Below are positions 47,330-57,307 of a stretch of 64,000 nucleotides of DNA, in pieces; positions within the stretch are counted from its first letter, which is position 1; each line of letters opens with the position of its first letter. The position numbers were made by a program, and so were the translations under genes. Origin of the DNA: an endosymbiont of Escarpia spicata (GTDB lineage Bacteria > Pseudomonadota > Gammaproteobacteria > Chromatiales > Chromatiaceae); assembly GCA_003349915.1 (NCBI GenBank), contig QFXE01000007.1, forward strand, positions 35,366-99,365. The letters run 5' to 3'. The notes under the pieces were generated by a model that saw only the letters and a program-made list of their open reading frames with translations, was not told the DNA's origin and did no database searches.

Positions 47330-48651
47330 TGGGACTGTTTCGATTCCACAGCCTGTTCGGCCGAACGCTGGCCACCATCGCGCTGGTCTCTGTTGGATTT
47401 CAGCTTCTGACCCTGAGTGTATTGGCCTTCTATGTATTGGTCCCTTTGGAAAAACGCGCCACCGACGATCTGGCGGCGGTGATAACGCACTCCGTTCAGC
47501 GCTGGGACAAATTGTCCGAGTCAGAACGCCCGGCATTTCGCAAGATTCTGAAGCGAAACCATGATCTGACCCTTGTGGTCACGAACACCCCTCTTCCCGA
47601 CAACACCGATTTTCTACCCTATTTCTATTTCCTCAAGCAGGCACTCGCCCGGCGCCTTGGCGACGAGGTACGCCTTAAGACAAGCCGTGATTCCAGAGAC
47701 AATGAGTGGATCTGGGCCGAGATACCGGGCTACAGCCAAAAGCTGCGCCTGGGGTTTCCCCGCTCACGCATCGGCATCCAACCACCTCTTGCGTTATTGT
47801 TCCTGTTTTGTGTCGGCACGGCCCTTACCTTTTTTACCGCGGCGCTCCTGGCGCGACGCCTCACCATCCCCCTTGAACGCGTTTCCCGTTCAGCACGACT
47901 GATCGGAAAAGGCAGCTGGCCGAAACCGATAAGAGAAGAAGGGCCGGAAGAGTTGCAGGTCCTGACGCAGACATTCAACCAGATGAGCCAGCAGGTCAAA
48001 GAGTTGCTGGCCAACAGGACACTGTTGTTGGCCGGTATCTCCCACGACCTCCGCACCCCACTCACCCAGGTACAACTGGCTTTGGAAATGCTGCCTGGTG
48101 AAGGCGGGGACCCAGAACTGATGGCGGGAATCAAACGAGATCTCGCCACGATAAACCAACTGATCAGTGAAACCATGCAGATCAGCATGGAACTCGAGAA
48201 GCAGGAGCAGGTAGAGACGGATATCGCCGAAGTTTTGGAAACCATCATCCAGGCCGCACGCTCCTATGACAGAGAGATCAATTGGGAGAACAGCCAGTCC
48301 TGCATGAGAAAACTGAATCCACTGGCGCTGCACCGTGTCATTACCAATCTGCTGGAAAATGCAATCCGTTACGGAGAGTCAAAGCCGATCAAGGTCGAGT
48401 TGGAGTGTAACGAGAGCCTGCTCAAAATCAGGATTCAGGATCAGGGACCGGGTATTCCAGCTGATCAGAGAGAGTCAGTATTCCTCCCTTTCTATCGTTT
48501 GGAAAAATCCCGCAGCACCACCACCGGGGGCAGCGGTTTGGGCTTGGCCATCGTGCGCCAGCTGGCTGATGCAAACGGCTGGAACATTAAACTACAGCCT
48601 GCTCCCGGAAGCGGCACTGTTGCACTTGTCAGCATTCCCAAGCAGGGGTAA
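47329..48651 (+). CDS. EnvZ-like sensor histidine kinase
   Basis: 440 residues. Membrane helix 1 at about 12-35, a periplasmic loop of about 110 residues, helix 2 (LALLFLFCVGTALTFFTAALL), HAMP, the H box (LAGISHDLRTPLTQVQ) and the ATPase domain with N box NLLENAIRYGESK and G boxes DQGPGIP and GSGLGLAIV. It pairs with the preceding regulator. The stimulus is unknown; divergent cytochrome and FadL genes are candidates for its regulon. Confidence 0.9.
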   Translation: MGLFRFHSLFGRTLATIALVSVGFQLLTLSVLAFYVLVPLEKRATDDLAAVITHSVQRWDKLSESERPAFRKILKRNHDLTLVVTNTPLPDNTDFLPYFYFLKQALARRLGDEVRLKTSRDSRDNEWIWAEIPGYSQKLRLGFPRSRIGIQPPLALLFLFCVGTALTFFTAALLARRLTIPLERVSRSARLIGKGSWPKPIREEGPEELQVLTQTFNQMSQQVKELLANRTLLLAGISHDLRTPLTQVQLALEMLPGEGGDPELMAGIKRDLATINQLISETMQISMELEKQEQVETDIAEVLETIIQAARSYDREINWENSQSCMRKLNPLALHRVITNLLENAIRYGESKPIKVELECNESLLKIRIQDQGPGIPADQRESVFLPFYRLEKSRSTTTGGSGLGLAIVRQLADANGWNIKLQPAPGSGTVALVSIPKQG

Positions 48652-48665
48652 CCGAGAGAATATTA

Positions 48666-50267
48666 TTATTCTGGCGAGGATTTCAAAGTCAGCTTCCACT
48701 CACTCGCCTGGCCGCTATCAACATCAAACGCAACGATGCGATGGTTATTGGTATCGGCGATCAAAATCTTATCACCCAGCCGGGCCAGACCGCCTGGCTC
48801 ATTCAACTGCAACACGCTGGAATCACTGCCAGTCCTGCCAGGATTGCCGTTGCCGAGAGTCGTCCCAATACGTCTTTGCACCAAATCGATTGATTTAAGC
48901 TTATGATTATAGGTATCTGCAATGAACAGCCGATCAGCGCCGAAAGCTGCAATACCTAATACATGCTGAAGCTTCGCCTGTTCCAGATCCCCATCCTTAT
49001 CGCCAAAATCAAACAACCCGGTGCCGGTGACCGTCTCTACCTGGCCTTCTGTCAGCTGAATCCTGCGCACCGCTGAATCCTCTGCATCGGCGACATAGAG
49101 CCAGTTACCGTTAATGCTTAATCCACTTGGCTGGCTAAAGGTGGCAGACATGAGGCCGCCGTCATCGATGCCTTCACGCCCTGATCCTGCATAGGGCATG
49201 AGCTTTCCCGACCGGGTGTCATATCGCCAGATCTGATGACTGCCGGCCATGGCGATATAGAGGTGGTTCTGTTTTAGCTCCAACCCCCAGGGAGATGCCA
49301 ATCCTATGTGCAGGGCATCAAATTCGCCGCTGCGATAGCGTTCCAGTTTCCCATTACCGGCAATAGTCGAGACGGTGGATGTCTCAAGATCTATATAGCG
49401 AATCAGGTGGTTACCTGTATCAGCAACATAGAGCCCCTGTTTACCAAAAACCAGTCCCTGTGGGGAATCAAAGCGGGATGTGGATGCTGGTCCATCTCTG
49501 CTGCCTGCATACTTGTCTCCAAATATGCGTTGTATCCTTCCTTCGTGATTCACGAGCAGTACCCGGTGATGCAGGGTATCGCTTATAGCCACATAACGAT
49601 CCGATGATGCAATCTTTCCAGGAACAGCAAGTATGGATGATGCCAACCGCTCACGTTCCAGCTTTAGCGGTATTGAAGTGGCATCAAGGATGGATTTGTG
49701 TTCTTTCAAAAGCTGGCTGATCGTCTCATCGAATAGATCATACTTACCTTCGCCTAGAACATTGCCAATAATTGTCCCGGTTGGATCAATCAATACTCTT
49801 GTTGGCCATGCACGCATACCGTAATAAGCACCAAGTCTAAAATTGACATCGTTGACAACCGGATGTTCTATGCCATAACGAACAACAATGTTTCTTAGTG
49901 TTTCAAGGTTCTTCTCGTTATCAAACTTGGGCGTGTGAACGCCAATCACCAGCAATTGGTGGCCAAACTTCTCTTCAAGACGTTTCAGATCCGCAAGCAC
50001 GTGGATGCAATTGATACAGCCATAGGTCCAGAAGTCGAGAATGACAACCTTGCCATGGAGGTCATCAAGCGTCAGAGGGCGGCTGACATTAAGCCAAGGC
50101 AGACCTGGTGAGAATTCAACGGCTGTGAGATCCCTTTCAAGCTGCTTTGATTTCTTTGCGTCTGTCTGCTCATCCGCAGAGCAATAGTTGAACAGAGCGA
50201 CAGAGAGTATTGCGGCGACAATCAGGAAAAAACCCGAAATGCGGTAGTTTAGCGGTCTGTCGGTCAT
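48666..50267 (-). CDS. thioredoxin-NHL repeat protein
   Basis: 533 residues. An N-terminal membrane segment (FFLIVAAILSVALFNYC), a thioredoxin-like domain with CxxC (WTYGCINCIHV) at about residue 85, then a six-blade NHL propeller (FDSPQGLVF..GLYVADTGNH repeats). Layout as in NHLRC2-type proteins. Periplasmic by topology. It is the last gene of the molybdoenzyme set 1 transcript. A propeller-thioredoxin fusion may assist cofactor or disulfide assembly; that is inference. Confidence 0.8.
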   Translation of the reverse strand: MTDRPLNYRISGFFLIVAAILSVALFNYCSADEQTDAKKSKQLERDLTAVEFSPGLPWLNVSRPLTLDDLHGKVVILDFWTYGCINCIHVLADLKRLEEKFGHQLLVIGVHTPKFDNEKNLETLRNIVVRYGIEHPVVNDVNFRLGAYYGMRAWPTRVLIDPTGTIIGNVLGEGKYDLFDETISQLLKEHKSILDATSIPLKLERERLASSILAVPGKIASSDRYVAISDTLHHRVLLVNHEGRIQRIFGDKYAGSRDGPASTSRFDSPQGLVFGKQGLYVADTGNHLIRYIDLETSTVSTIAGNGKLERYRSGEFDALHIGLASPWGLELKQNHLYIAMAGSHQIWRYDTRSGKLMPYAGSGREGIDDGGLMSATFSQPSGLSINGNWLYVADAEDSAVRRIQLTEGQVETVTGTGLFDFGDKDGDLEQAKLQHVLGIAAFGADRLFIADTYNHKLKSIDLVQRRIGTTLGNGNPGRTGSDSSVLQLNEPGGLARLGDKILIADTNNHRIVAFDVDSGQASEWKLTLKSSPE

Positions 50268-50421
50268 AACAACACCAAAGCAAAACCAGAAGCGTCTTTG
50301 TTTTACTCTTTGCAGCCGAACAGAGTTAAACCTGACGTGCTCCTGGTAGGGGGCATAAGAACCATCAGTGGAATTGTAGCACCACCTTTGAATCAGCGCT
50401 TAGCCCGGTTTTTCATCTGGG

Positions 50422-50931
50422 CTAGAACTCCCCTGTTGCTCCGGCCGTCATTACTGCAAGCATCGCCTGATTAACACGAATCGCTATTTCCTGAAGATCA
50501 GGAGATAACGTGCTGTTGTTGATAAGCATATCGAGGTTCACCATATAGAGCCAAGCCTTTCCATCCGTGTCTTCAACAAGCGAAATCCGGCATGGCATAT
50601 AAGCAGAGTAGAGTGGATTCTTGAGTACCATTTTCACCACATCATCTGGATCGCAAAACTGAAGAATCTCTATATGTGGAGATGTAATGCCACGTGAACG
50701 AGCTTGTTCATGGATCTTCTGGCTAGTTACCATTCCCAAGTTGAATTCCGCTGCTTTTGAAATCATGGCGTCCCCTGCATCCTTAAGAGAGACACCTTTC
50801 GCAAGACTCATTTGGATGACTGATTGATAAACACTGATCACTTCAACGTCAGGATCATCGCCGGCAATGGCAACACCAGAAAGGAGAAAGCTGAGAACCA
50901 GCCACGAGAATAAATGTTTTAATAATTTCAT
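50422..50931 (-). CDS. DUF302 family periplasmic protein
   Basis: About 169 residues: signal peptide (LFSWLVLSFLLSGVAIA) and a DUF302 domain (SLAKGVSLKDAGDAMISKA; ILQFCDPDDVVKMVL; PCRISLVEDTDGKAWLYMV). Function unknown; DUF302 proteins are often near sulfur or cytochrome genes. The ATG at 50931 lacks a strong ribosome site. Confidence 0.8.
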   Translation of the reverse strand: MKLLKHLFSWLVLSFLLSGVAIAGDDPDVEVISVYQSVIQMSLAKGVSLKDAGDAMISKAAEFNLGMVTSQKIHEQARSRGITSPHIEILQFCDPDDVVKMVLKNPLYSAYMPCRISLVEDTDGKAWLYMVNLDMLINNSTLSPDLQEIAIRVNQAMLAVMTAGATGEF

Positions 50932-51018
50932 GATTTTATACACTTTAAACAAAAGATTCGTTGAATTGGAAAACAGAACAGCCTAGGGAAACAATTGGTT
51001 CATCTCTAAGGCGGTCAA

Positions 51019-51894
51019 TCAATTTTGGATAAACAGAATGCCGGTGGGTGTTATTTTGAAATCCCCGGACAATCCTGCGATTGATCGCATATCCTGGTGA
51101 ACCGGGATCAGCACGATCTCTCCCATTGGTGTGACGCGGAAGCGACCTGTGATAAAGACTTTCTCATCGGATCCATCCATGCCCTTCAGGCTGGTTTCCT
51201 TGCCTGAAACCATTCCCGCCATACTCTCCTCGCCGGCCATGCCCGCCATGCCCACGGTGTCTATGGTGAATTTTTCTGCGGCAGTCAGTGGCGCATGGGC
51301 AGGGAGGTTCGTCAGGTAGGCAATTATATTGTCGAGTTCACTGTCGTCATATTCATCAAAAGTGTCATCTTCCGGGTCGTCATCATGATGGCGCTTCTTT
51401 GTCTGGAATTTCTTGATCTGACCAAAAATGTAGCTTCCATATTGTCCCGCCACGGGTGGAATACCTTTTTTTGCCTTACCTAATCCGGTTCTTTTATGGC
51501 AGCCTTTGCACTCTTGCTTGAAGATTTTTTCACCTTGCCCCATATTACCATTTTCATATTTAGGGATCTTTGGCAGATTCAGGTTTCTAAGATCAACACC
51601 AGCAAGATATTCAGAAATATCTACGATGTCCTCATCTGTCATTTTTCTTATCGATGAAGCTATGACCATGGGCGCATAAGTTCGCTCACCGGAACGATAA
51701 TAACGGAGTTCCTTGGCCAAATAACTGGCTGGTAGCCCTGCCAGCCTGGGTGACAAGGTCCCTGGCGTACCCTGGCCATAATCGCCATGACACAGTGCGC
51801 AGGTCCGGTTTATGCGTTTGCCATTCTCGATATTGAGTGCGTGGCTCAAACCAGGCAACAGAATAAAGAGCATCATTATAACTCTCATCATCAT
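51019..51894 (-). CDS. dihaem cytochrome c
   Basis: About 291 residues. Signal peptide (LFILLPGLSHA), two cytochrome c domains with CALCH and CKGCH, and an acidic linker. A Met/Gly/Ala-rich stretch (VGMAGMAGEESMAGMV) lies in the last third, possibly metal-binding. The start is one of three ATGs at 51894, 51891 or 51888 behind GGAGGAGAG. It follows the ferredoxin subunit of set 1 and may be its electron partner. Confidence 0.85.
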   Translation of the reverse strand: MMMRVIMMLFILLPGLSHALNIENGKRINRTCALCHGDYGQGTPGTLSPRLAGLPASYLAKELRYYRSGERTYAPMVIASSIRKMTDEDIVDISEYLAGVDLRNLNLPKIPKYENGNMGQGEKIFKQECKGCHKRTGLGKAKKGIPPVAGQYGSYIFGQIKKFQTKKRHHDDDPEDDTFDEYDDSELDNIIAYLTNLPAHAPLTAAEKFTIDTVGMAGMAGEESMAGMVSGKETSLKGMDGSDEKVFITGRFRVTPMGEIVLIPVHQDMRSIAGLSGDFKITPTGILFIQN

Positions 51895-51961
51895 CTCTCC
51901 TCCGGTAATTTTTTGAATCAATCAGTTGTTGATTTTATATTTACTGATTAACTGCCTAATA

Positions 51962-52636
51962 CTATTGTTTTGACTGCACACCGCCTTTACTATGTGCGAT
52001 GAATCGGATCGATGGCTTTGTGAGTTCAGGATCTGCCATGTTTTTAACCTGTTTTACAGGCATGTCACCCGGACCAATTGCAGTTGTTTGAAAACTACCG
52101 TCACTGATCTCATCAATGGGACCAATGTCCAGGACGCGCATCATGCAGGCCATGACGCAGTAGGGCTTGCGTCCCGCATCGATCTCATCAACACACATAT
52201 TGCATTTTTTTATCAGATTATCGCCGGGATCGAATTGTGGCGCACCGTAAGGACAGGCGGCTTCACAGCGCCTGCATCCAATGCACAAAGTAGAATCGAT
52301 ATCGACAATGCCATCACTGGCACGTTTGAAAATGGCACCTGTGGGGCAGGTTGGCAGGCATGCAGGTTGGGCGCAGTGATTACAGGACATATTGACCTTG
52401 TAGGCATAGACGTCCGGGTAGACACCCCCCTCAATATAACTTACGCGACGAAAGCGTGGCCCTGGCGCCAGACCATTCTTATCCTTGCAGGCTATTTCAC
52501 AAGCGCGGCAGCCGATGCAGTCAACATTGTGATGAATAAATCCCAGCTGTGTTGCAGGTACGACAGGTTTATAAGTCTCTCGCTTACGGCGTTTGACTGC
52601 AGCCTTAATCTTCGCCTTGTCGATCTCTTTGCTCAT
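51962..52636 (-). CDS. four-cluster ferredoxin subunit, set 1
   Basis: 224 residues, DmsB-like. Four cysteine groups: CIGCRACEIACK, CNHCAQPACLPTCP, CIGCRRCEAACPYG and CNMCVDEIDAGRKPYC. It would carry four [4Fe-4S] clusters between the molybdenum subunit and a cytochrome. No signal of its own; probably exported by hitch-hiking with the Tat substrate DmsA-like partner. About 80% similar by eye to the set 2 copy. Confidence 0.9.
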   Translation of the reverse strand: MSKEIDKAKIKAAVKRRKRETYKPVVPATQLGFIHHNVDCIGCRACEIACKDKNGLAPGPRFRRVSYIEGGVYPDVYAYKVNMSCNHCAQPACLPTCPTGAIFKRASDGIVDIDSTLCIGCRRCEAACPYGAPQFDPGDNLIKKCNMCVDEIDAGRKPYCVMACMMRVLDIGPIDEISDGSFQTTAIGPGDMPVKQVKNMADPELTKPSIRFIAHSKGGVQSKQ

Positions 52637-52657
52637 GATGCTCGTCTCCTTTTATAG

Positions 52658-55249
52658 CTAGATATCACGGCCAAAGACATGACTTCTGGAAACGGATGTC
52701 TCATCCCATCCTGCGCGATGTTGCAGGTCAGTCTTACGAAGGTTCACCAGAATAGTATTGTAGGCGAATGAGCCTGCAGGGCTGGGCGTATCCGCAGTCA
52801 GCATATTGGGATTTCCGGCACGATCGATGCCGTTCTTATCAAGATCAATCCATGCGCCTTCAGGAATTGAGACCACGCCAGGCATACAGCGTTGAGTTAC
52901 GTAGGCAGGCACCACCAGCCTGCCTCTGTCGTTCCAGACTTCAACTTTGTCACCTGTCGTGATACCGAGTTTTTTTGCATCAGAAGTGTTGATCGTGATC
53001 TCCTGATCATAGGTTTCACGCAGGATGGCGCTGTTATTGAATATGGAGTGTGTACGATGCCGTGGATGAGGCGTGATCAAATGATAGGGATGCTTTTTTG
53101 TTTTTGTAGGATGATTCAAAGACTCGAACGGTTCTATCCATTTTGGGATGGATGGAATGTGATAACCATATTTGGTTTTCTTCCAGTCACTGATACGCGC
53201 AAGCTCATCGCACAGAATCTCTATTTTTCCGGACGGTGTTTGAAAAGGTATACCCTTTTCGATCTGGTCCTGAAAACCCACATGCGGGCGATCAAGCTTC
53301 ATCTTGTAAACACCGTGCTTTTTAAACTCAACCCAGGGCATTTCCACATGTTGATGCTGCATAACGCGATCCTCCCACCATGTCCGTAGATAGTCTTCAT
53401 CCACCGGGTCAGGATTATTCCAGTAGTCACGGGTAGCCTTGGTGTTGTAAACCTCGCCGAACTTATCGCCCATGCCGGTCATGTTGCCGACCCGGTAGGC
53501 TAATTCGGTAAAAACCTGGAAGTCTGTTTTGCTCTCACCTAATGGTTCTATCACCTTTGGGCGGTGAATATAGTAGTGTCCCTTGTACCAGGGCAAAGCA
53601 ACGTCATGGCGCTCAAAGTGGGTGCATATGGGAAGAAGCACATCTGCAAAAAGGCCGGATGTAGTAATCGTTTGATCCAGGCATACCACCAGGTCAAGCT
53701 TCTGGATAGCATCCATCTCAGCGTTGATGTTGGTCAGTTGATTAAGCCAGTTTGAGCCTTGCCAGAAGATGCCGCGTATATTTGGCACTACACCATCAAG
53801 ATTATCCTGTCTTGGCCAAAGGCCTGCCTCTTCACGGGCTACGTTTGGATAGTTGTTTACAATATAGGCCCAACGGTCAGACTTGATGGAAGAGAACCAG
53901 ATGTTCGAATATTGATCATAAGGGTAGGCCGCACCTTCTGCATGCCACGCCTTCCCAACGCCCTCTGCACTCCCTCCAAGCATGCCGATATTACCAGTCA
54001 TGGCTTGCAGCGCTGCTGCCATACGGTTGTACTGCTCACCGTAGTCAGTCCGGCCGGGTCCCCAGCAGGCCTTGAGCGCTGCCGGCTTGGTTGTTGCGTA
54101 CATATCTGCCAGCTTTTTAATGTCTGCTGCCTTTACTCCACAGATCTTCTCTGCCCATTCAGGTGTCTTTGGCTGACCGTCATTCTTACCAAGAATGTAG
54201 TCCTTGAAATTCTCTTTTCCATTGGGCGAGTCTGTTGCCCAATCCGGCATGGTGCCCGCATCCATACCTTGAACAAACTTGTCGATGAATGCCTGATCCT
54301 GGAGGTTATTGTCAAATATATAATGAGCCATGCCTGCCAACATGGCGGCATCGGTGTTGGGTTTTATGGGAATCCACCAAGCATCATAGGTGGCCGCCGT
54401 ATCCGTGTAGAGCGGGTCTATGACAACAAACTTGCAACCATTCTGTTTCGCCTTCCTCATGTAGTAGACCGTGTTGCCACCATGGAAGGTATAGGCTGGA
54501 TTCCAGCCCCACATGATCATCAGTTTCGAATGGGCGAAGGTATCGTCTTCATTACCGTCCTCGATGGTTCCGAATGTCCATTTTGAACTGGTGGTGGTTG
54601 CCTGGTAAGAAGGTACCGACCAGGAACTGGTGCGGCAGGCAAACATACCGAGAAATCGGCCTTGCAGTCCATCTATCTGATCCGATTTATGCAGAACGCC
54701 ATAGGAAGATCCTGCATAACTTTGATCGAGAATCGCTTGGGAACCATATTTTTCTTTTATATCGATCAGTTTTTTTGCTACAAAATCCAGGGCTTCATCC
54801 CAGGAGACACGTTTAAACTTTCCTTCACCACGCTTACCTACACGCAGCATGGGATATAGCAATCGCTCGGGACAGTAGATACGTTCACGGTAGGCTCTGC
54901 CTCGCAAGCATGCTCTGAGTTGAGGTTCTTCGTCTGTATCCTTACCGTAGCATCCATCACGCTGATAACGACCGTCGTCTGAAGAGAGGCGGACAATAAC
55001 GTCATTCTTTTTATGTGCGACCAGCATATGCCTGGATCCGCAATTATGTGCGCAACTGGTGACAACCGTCTCCATTTGATTATCAGTCGGATATGGCTCA
55101 TAGGTTTGAGCCTCAGCTTTGTCTGTTTTTAACAGGCCGCCACCTGCAGTCAATGCCGCAGCACCAGCGGCAGAACTCTTAAGAAACGTCCTTCGTCCCA
55201 TGTTCAGAGAAGATGCAATCAGCTTATTAAAATCGTTATCGTCACTCAT
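52658..55249 (-). CDS. DmsA/YnfE-like molybdopterin oxidoreductase, set 1
   Basis: 863 residues. A Tat signal (MGRRTFLKSSAAGAAA) at residues 17-40 places it in the periplasm. The N-terminal cluster motif is C66-AHN-C70-GSR-H74 ... C114: the third ligand, Cys in DmsA/YnfE as I recall, is His. The molybdopterin fold is intact (LMIMWGWNPAYTFHGGN; VVIDPLYTDTAATYDAWWIP; RPHVGFQDQ). It ends with the DmsA-type C-terminal barrel (RLVVPAYVTQRCMPGVV). Substrate unknown. It follows a pentahaem cytochrome and precedes the ferredoxin subunit. Confidence 0.88.
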   Translation of the reverse strand: MSDDNDFNKLIASSLNMGRRTFLKSSAAGAAALTAGGGLLKTDKAEAQTYEPYPTDNQMETVVTSCAHNCGSRHMLVAHKKNDVIVRLSSDDGRYQRDGCYGKDTDEEPQLRACLRGRAYRERIYCPERLLYPMLRVGKRGEGKFKRVSWDEALDFVAKKLIDIKEKYGSQAILDQSYAGSSYGVLHKSDQIDGLQGRFLGMFACRTSSWSVPSYQATTTSSKWTFGTIEDGNEDDTFAHSKLMIMWGWNPAYTFHGGNTVYYMRKAKQNGCKFVVIDPLYTDTAATYDAWWIPIKPNTDAAMLAGMAHYIFDNNLQDQAFIDKFVQGMDAGTMPDWATDSPNGKENFKDYILGKNDGQPKTPEWAEKICGVKAADIKKLADMYATTKPAALKACWGPGRTDYGEQYNRMAAALQAMTGNIGMLGGSAEGVGKAWHAEGAAYPYDQYSNIWFSSIKSDRWAYIVNNYPNVAREEAGLWPRQDNLDGVVPNIRGIFWQGSNWLNQLTNINAEMDAIQKLDLVVCLDQTITTSGLFADVLLPICTHFERHDVALPWYKGHYYIHRPKVIEPLGESKTDFQVFTELAYRVGNMTGMGDKFGEVYNTKATRDYWNNPDPVDEDYLRTWWEDRVMQHQHVEMPWVEFKKHGVYKMKLDRPHVGFQDQIEKGIPFQTPSGKIEILCDELARISDWKKTKYGYHIPSIPKWIEPFESLNHPTKTKKHPYHLITPHPRHRTHSIFNNSAILRETYDQEITINTSDAKKLGITTGDKVEVWNDRGRLVVPAYVTQRCMPGVVSIPEGAWIDLDKNGIDRAGNPNMLTADTPSPAGSFAYNTILVNLRKTDLQHRAGWDETSVSRSHVFGRDI

Positions 55250-55331
55250 CGTCGCAAGTTCCCAGTTATTTTGCTGTTATCTGCAGGATTCAGGCATTCT
55301 TTACATCGAAAAAGCTAAACAGGTGTGACAG

Positions 55332-56114
55332 CTACTTTGTGAAACGTTTCGTATATTCTGTGGGTCGGTCTTTTGCCCATTCAGGCAAAGCTCCTGGCAT
55401 GCGTTTGAGCCATGGACGCCTCACATAGGGATAGGCAATCGCATACCAGGCGCGGCCGCCATGGCACCCATAGCATGTGTTGCTGTCTTTCTCTCCAGCT
55501 TTTTCTATCTCTTGTTCATTGAGAAAATTAAGTTTGTGCCGTTTGGTCCTGAACTCCTTGTGACAGGTAACACAATCACCATTAAAGGTATCTGCAACCT
55601 CCGGCCAGTCTCCAGTCAGTCCTGCCATAACCTTGTAGTCAAACTTGCCATGACACATAAGGCAGATATCGGGATTCACTGCTTTTCTCAACACCAAATC
55701 CTTTTGCGTGGTATCCGTTGTACCCGAGGCTTCATCCTTAGGATCGTGGCCTTGATGGCAGGTGTTGCATTTAAACTTCATCAGACGCTTGGCTGTGCTG
55801 GTAACCATATGCCTGCGATGAAAAGTTTCCTGTTCACCTTGATATGTTTCATCTTTCTGATACCAAGCCAGGCTCTCGCTTGACTTTATTCCGGCAGGAG
55901 ACTGGGACAAGGGCTTGCGTTGAAGGACCTCCTGGTGACATCCAAGACACTGGGCATCAAGTGCGTAATCGATAGCAGGTTTAAAATGCAATGGGTTCCA
56001 GCGAGCGCTAAGGTAGTCCGGCGTTTTATCTTCAGTGTTTCCAGCAACAATATTCCCACTTAAAAGCAGTAGCGCCACATAAATACAGAGTATTAATGCA
56101 CTTCGGCATTTCAT
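55332..56114 (-). CDS. pentahaem cytochrome c, set 1
   Basis: 260 residues: signal peptide and five CxxCH sites (CLGCH, CNTCH, CLMCH, CVTCH, CYGCH). Conserved context HFKPAIDYALDAQ before the first haem and a C-terminal RAWYAIAYPYVR. Not of the NapC/NirT type. It is probably the electron carrier of the molybdoenzyme encoded next. GAGGAT precedes the ATG. A paralogue heads set 2. Confidence 0.88.
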   Translation of the reverse strand: MKCRSALILCIYVALLLLSGNIVAGNTEDKTPDYLSARWNPLHFKPAIDYALDAQCLGCHQEVLQRKPLSQSPAGIKSSESLAWYQKDETYQGEQETFHRRHMVTSTAKRLMKFKCNTCHQGHDPKDEASGTTDTTQKDLVLRKAVNPDICLMCHGKFDYKVMAGLTGDWPEVADTFNGDCVTCHKEFRTKRHKLNFLNEQEIEKAGEKDSNTCYGCHGGRAWYAIAYPYVRRPWLKRMPGALPEWAKDRPTEYTKRFTK

Positions 56115-56533
56115 GGCTTTATCCTCTAACTAATTACATTGTCGGAAACAATCTAATGACTTGACGATATGCCAATTCATTACAACTACTGTTTTACCGA
56201 TACGTGACGAAATGATATGGGACTGCTGATCAATTTATTATTTACTTATATTTCCAGATAGCCTTATGGCCATAGGGCAATGATATGATCATGATGTAGT
56301 TTAATCACACCTATAAAGGCCTGTAACTAACCTATGTTAATCAAGCATCAATTGGTAAATGAACAGAGGAAAGTGATATTGTTTTTTGTGAGGTAAATGG
56401 CCTGAATTGCGATTTATGTCGGATGCGATATTTTGTCGAAAAGCCGCTCCTTGCACAATTGAAAACAGCGAATGGATGACGTCTGGATTATGATTGAATG
56501 TTCTGGAACAAGAAGATGGTTGTAGCAATAACA
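56115..56533. other. spacer between Crp/Fnr and set 1
   Basis: 419 bp, AT-rich. It should contain the promoter of set 1. I looked for an Fnr-type site and found only an off-spaced TTGAT/ATTAA pair near 56320-56340, which I do not call. No gene seen. Confidence 0.4.
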
Positions 56534-57307
56534 TTAAAGGATGTTTCTCACGTGGATACGGTCGGGGTTAAAATGAGCCAGAAGCATTAATTCTTTCTCA
56601 TTCAATACGCTGATCCTGCCTTTTTTGCAGGATATCAACTGCTTGTCCTTAAGCTGTTTTAGTGTTCTGTTGACATGAATGGATGTCAGGCCGACAGCAT
56701 CTGCCAAATCTTCTTGTGTCAGCGGCAACTCAATGATTCTTTCATATTGCCCGACGCTCTTCGAAGAGAGTAGCGTCTTGAATCTATGATTTAATTCAAT
56801 CAGCGTAAATGCGATGCGCTCGATGGCGATTTTTGCTCCAGTGCTTAGCAGATGTTCCTGGCAGAAAGCCATCATCTGTGCGTTTTTCATGATCATCTCT
56901 GAAGCTATTTCCTTATGCTCACACAGCATCCTATGCACATCCTCTTTTGGGAATGCGCAAACGATTGTGTCTGTAAGCGCAATAGCTCCATGATGCATGG
57001 CGCCATCCAGGTCTCCCTGAAATCCAAGGAAGTCGCCTGGAGATGCGGATCGCATCCCTTGTATCTTGCCGTTTTTAAGTGTTTTATAGAGTTTTACACA
57101 GCCATCAAATAGTGTGTATACGAAATCGTTTGTTTCACCCTCACGATACAGATGTGCCCTTGAAGGAAATGTAATCTGTGAGCTTCGGTGGTCCTGTGTT
57201 GACTCCAACTGATCTTCCGGCACTCGTTTGAATAGCGCCATCTTTCGGATTGGGCACTCTGCACACTGAGTTTCAGTCGGTTGCTGAACTTTAATATTTG
57301 CTAGCAT
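56534..57307 (-). CDS. Crp/Fnr-family regulator
   Basis: 257 residues. An N-terminal CAEC (C15, C18), a cyclic-nucleotide-like sensor fold and a helix-turn-helix (LTQEDLADAVGLTSIHVNR). It has only two close N-terminal cysteines plus scattered others, so an Fnr-type oxygen cluster is not certain. The ATG directly abuts the TAA of the ferredoxin gene. Probable regulator of the molybdoenzyme genes. Confidence 0.85.
   Translation of the reverse strand: MLANIKVQQPTETQCAECPIRKMALFKRVPEDQLESTQDHRSSQITFPSRAHLYREGETNDFVYTLFDGCVKLYKTLKNGKIQGMRSASPGDFLGFQGDLDGAMHHGAIALTDTIVCAFPKEDVHRMLCEHKEIASEMIMKNAQMMAFCQEHLLSTGAKIAIERIAFTLIELNHRFKTLLSSKSVGQYERIIELPLTQEDLADAVGLTSIHVNRTLKQLKDKQLISCKKGRISVLNEKELMLLAHFNPDRIHVRNIL

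Noticed and set aside
56320..56345. Fnr-like site TTGAT...ATTAA near the set 1 promoter
   Set aside because: Spacing is five bases rather than four and the second half is imperfect.
56337..56534. 65-codon ORF downstream of the Crp/Fnr gene
   Set aside because: No motif and no ribosome site; lies in the AT-rich spacer.
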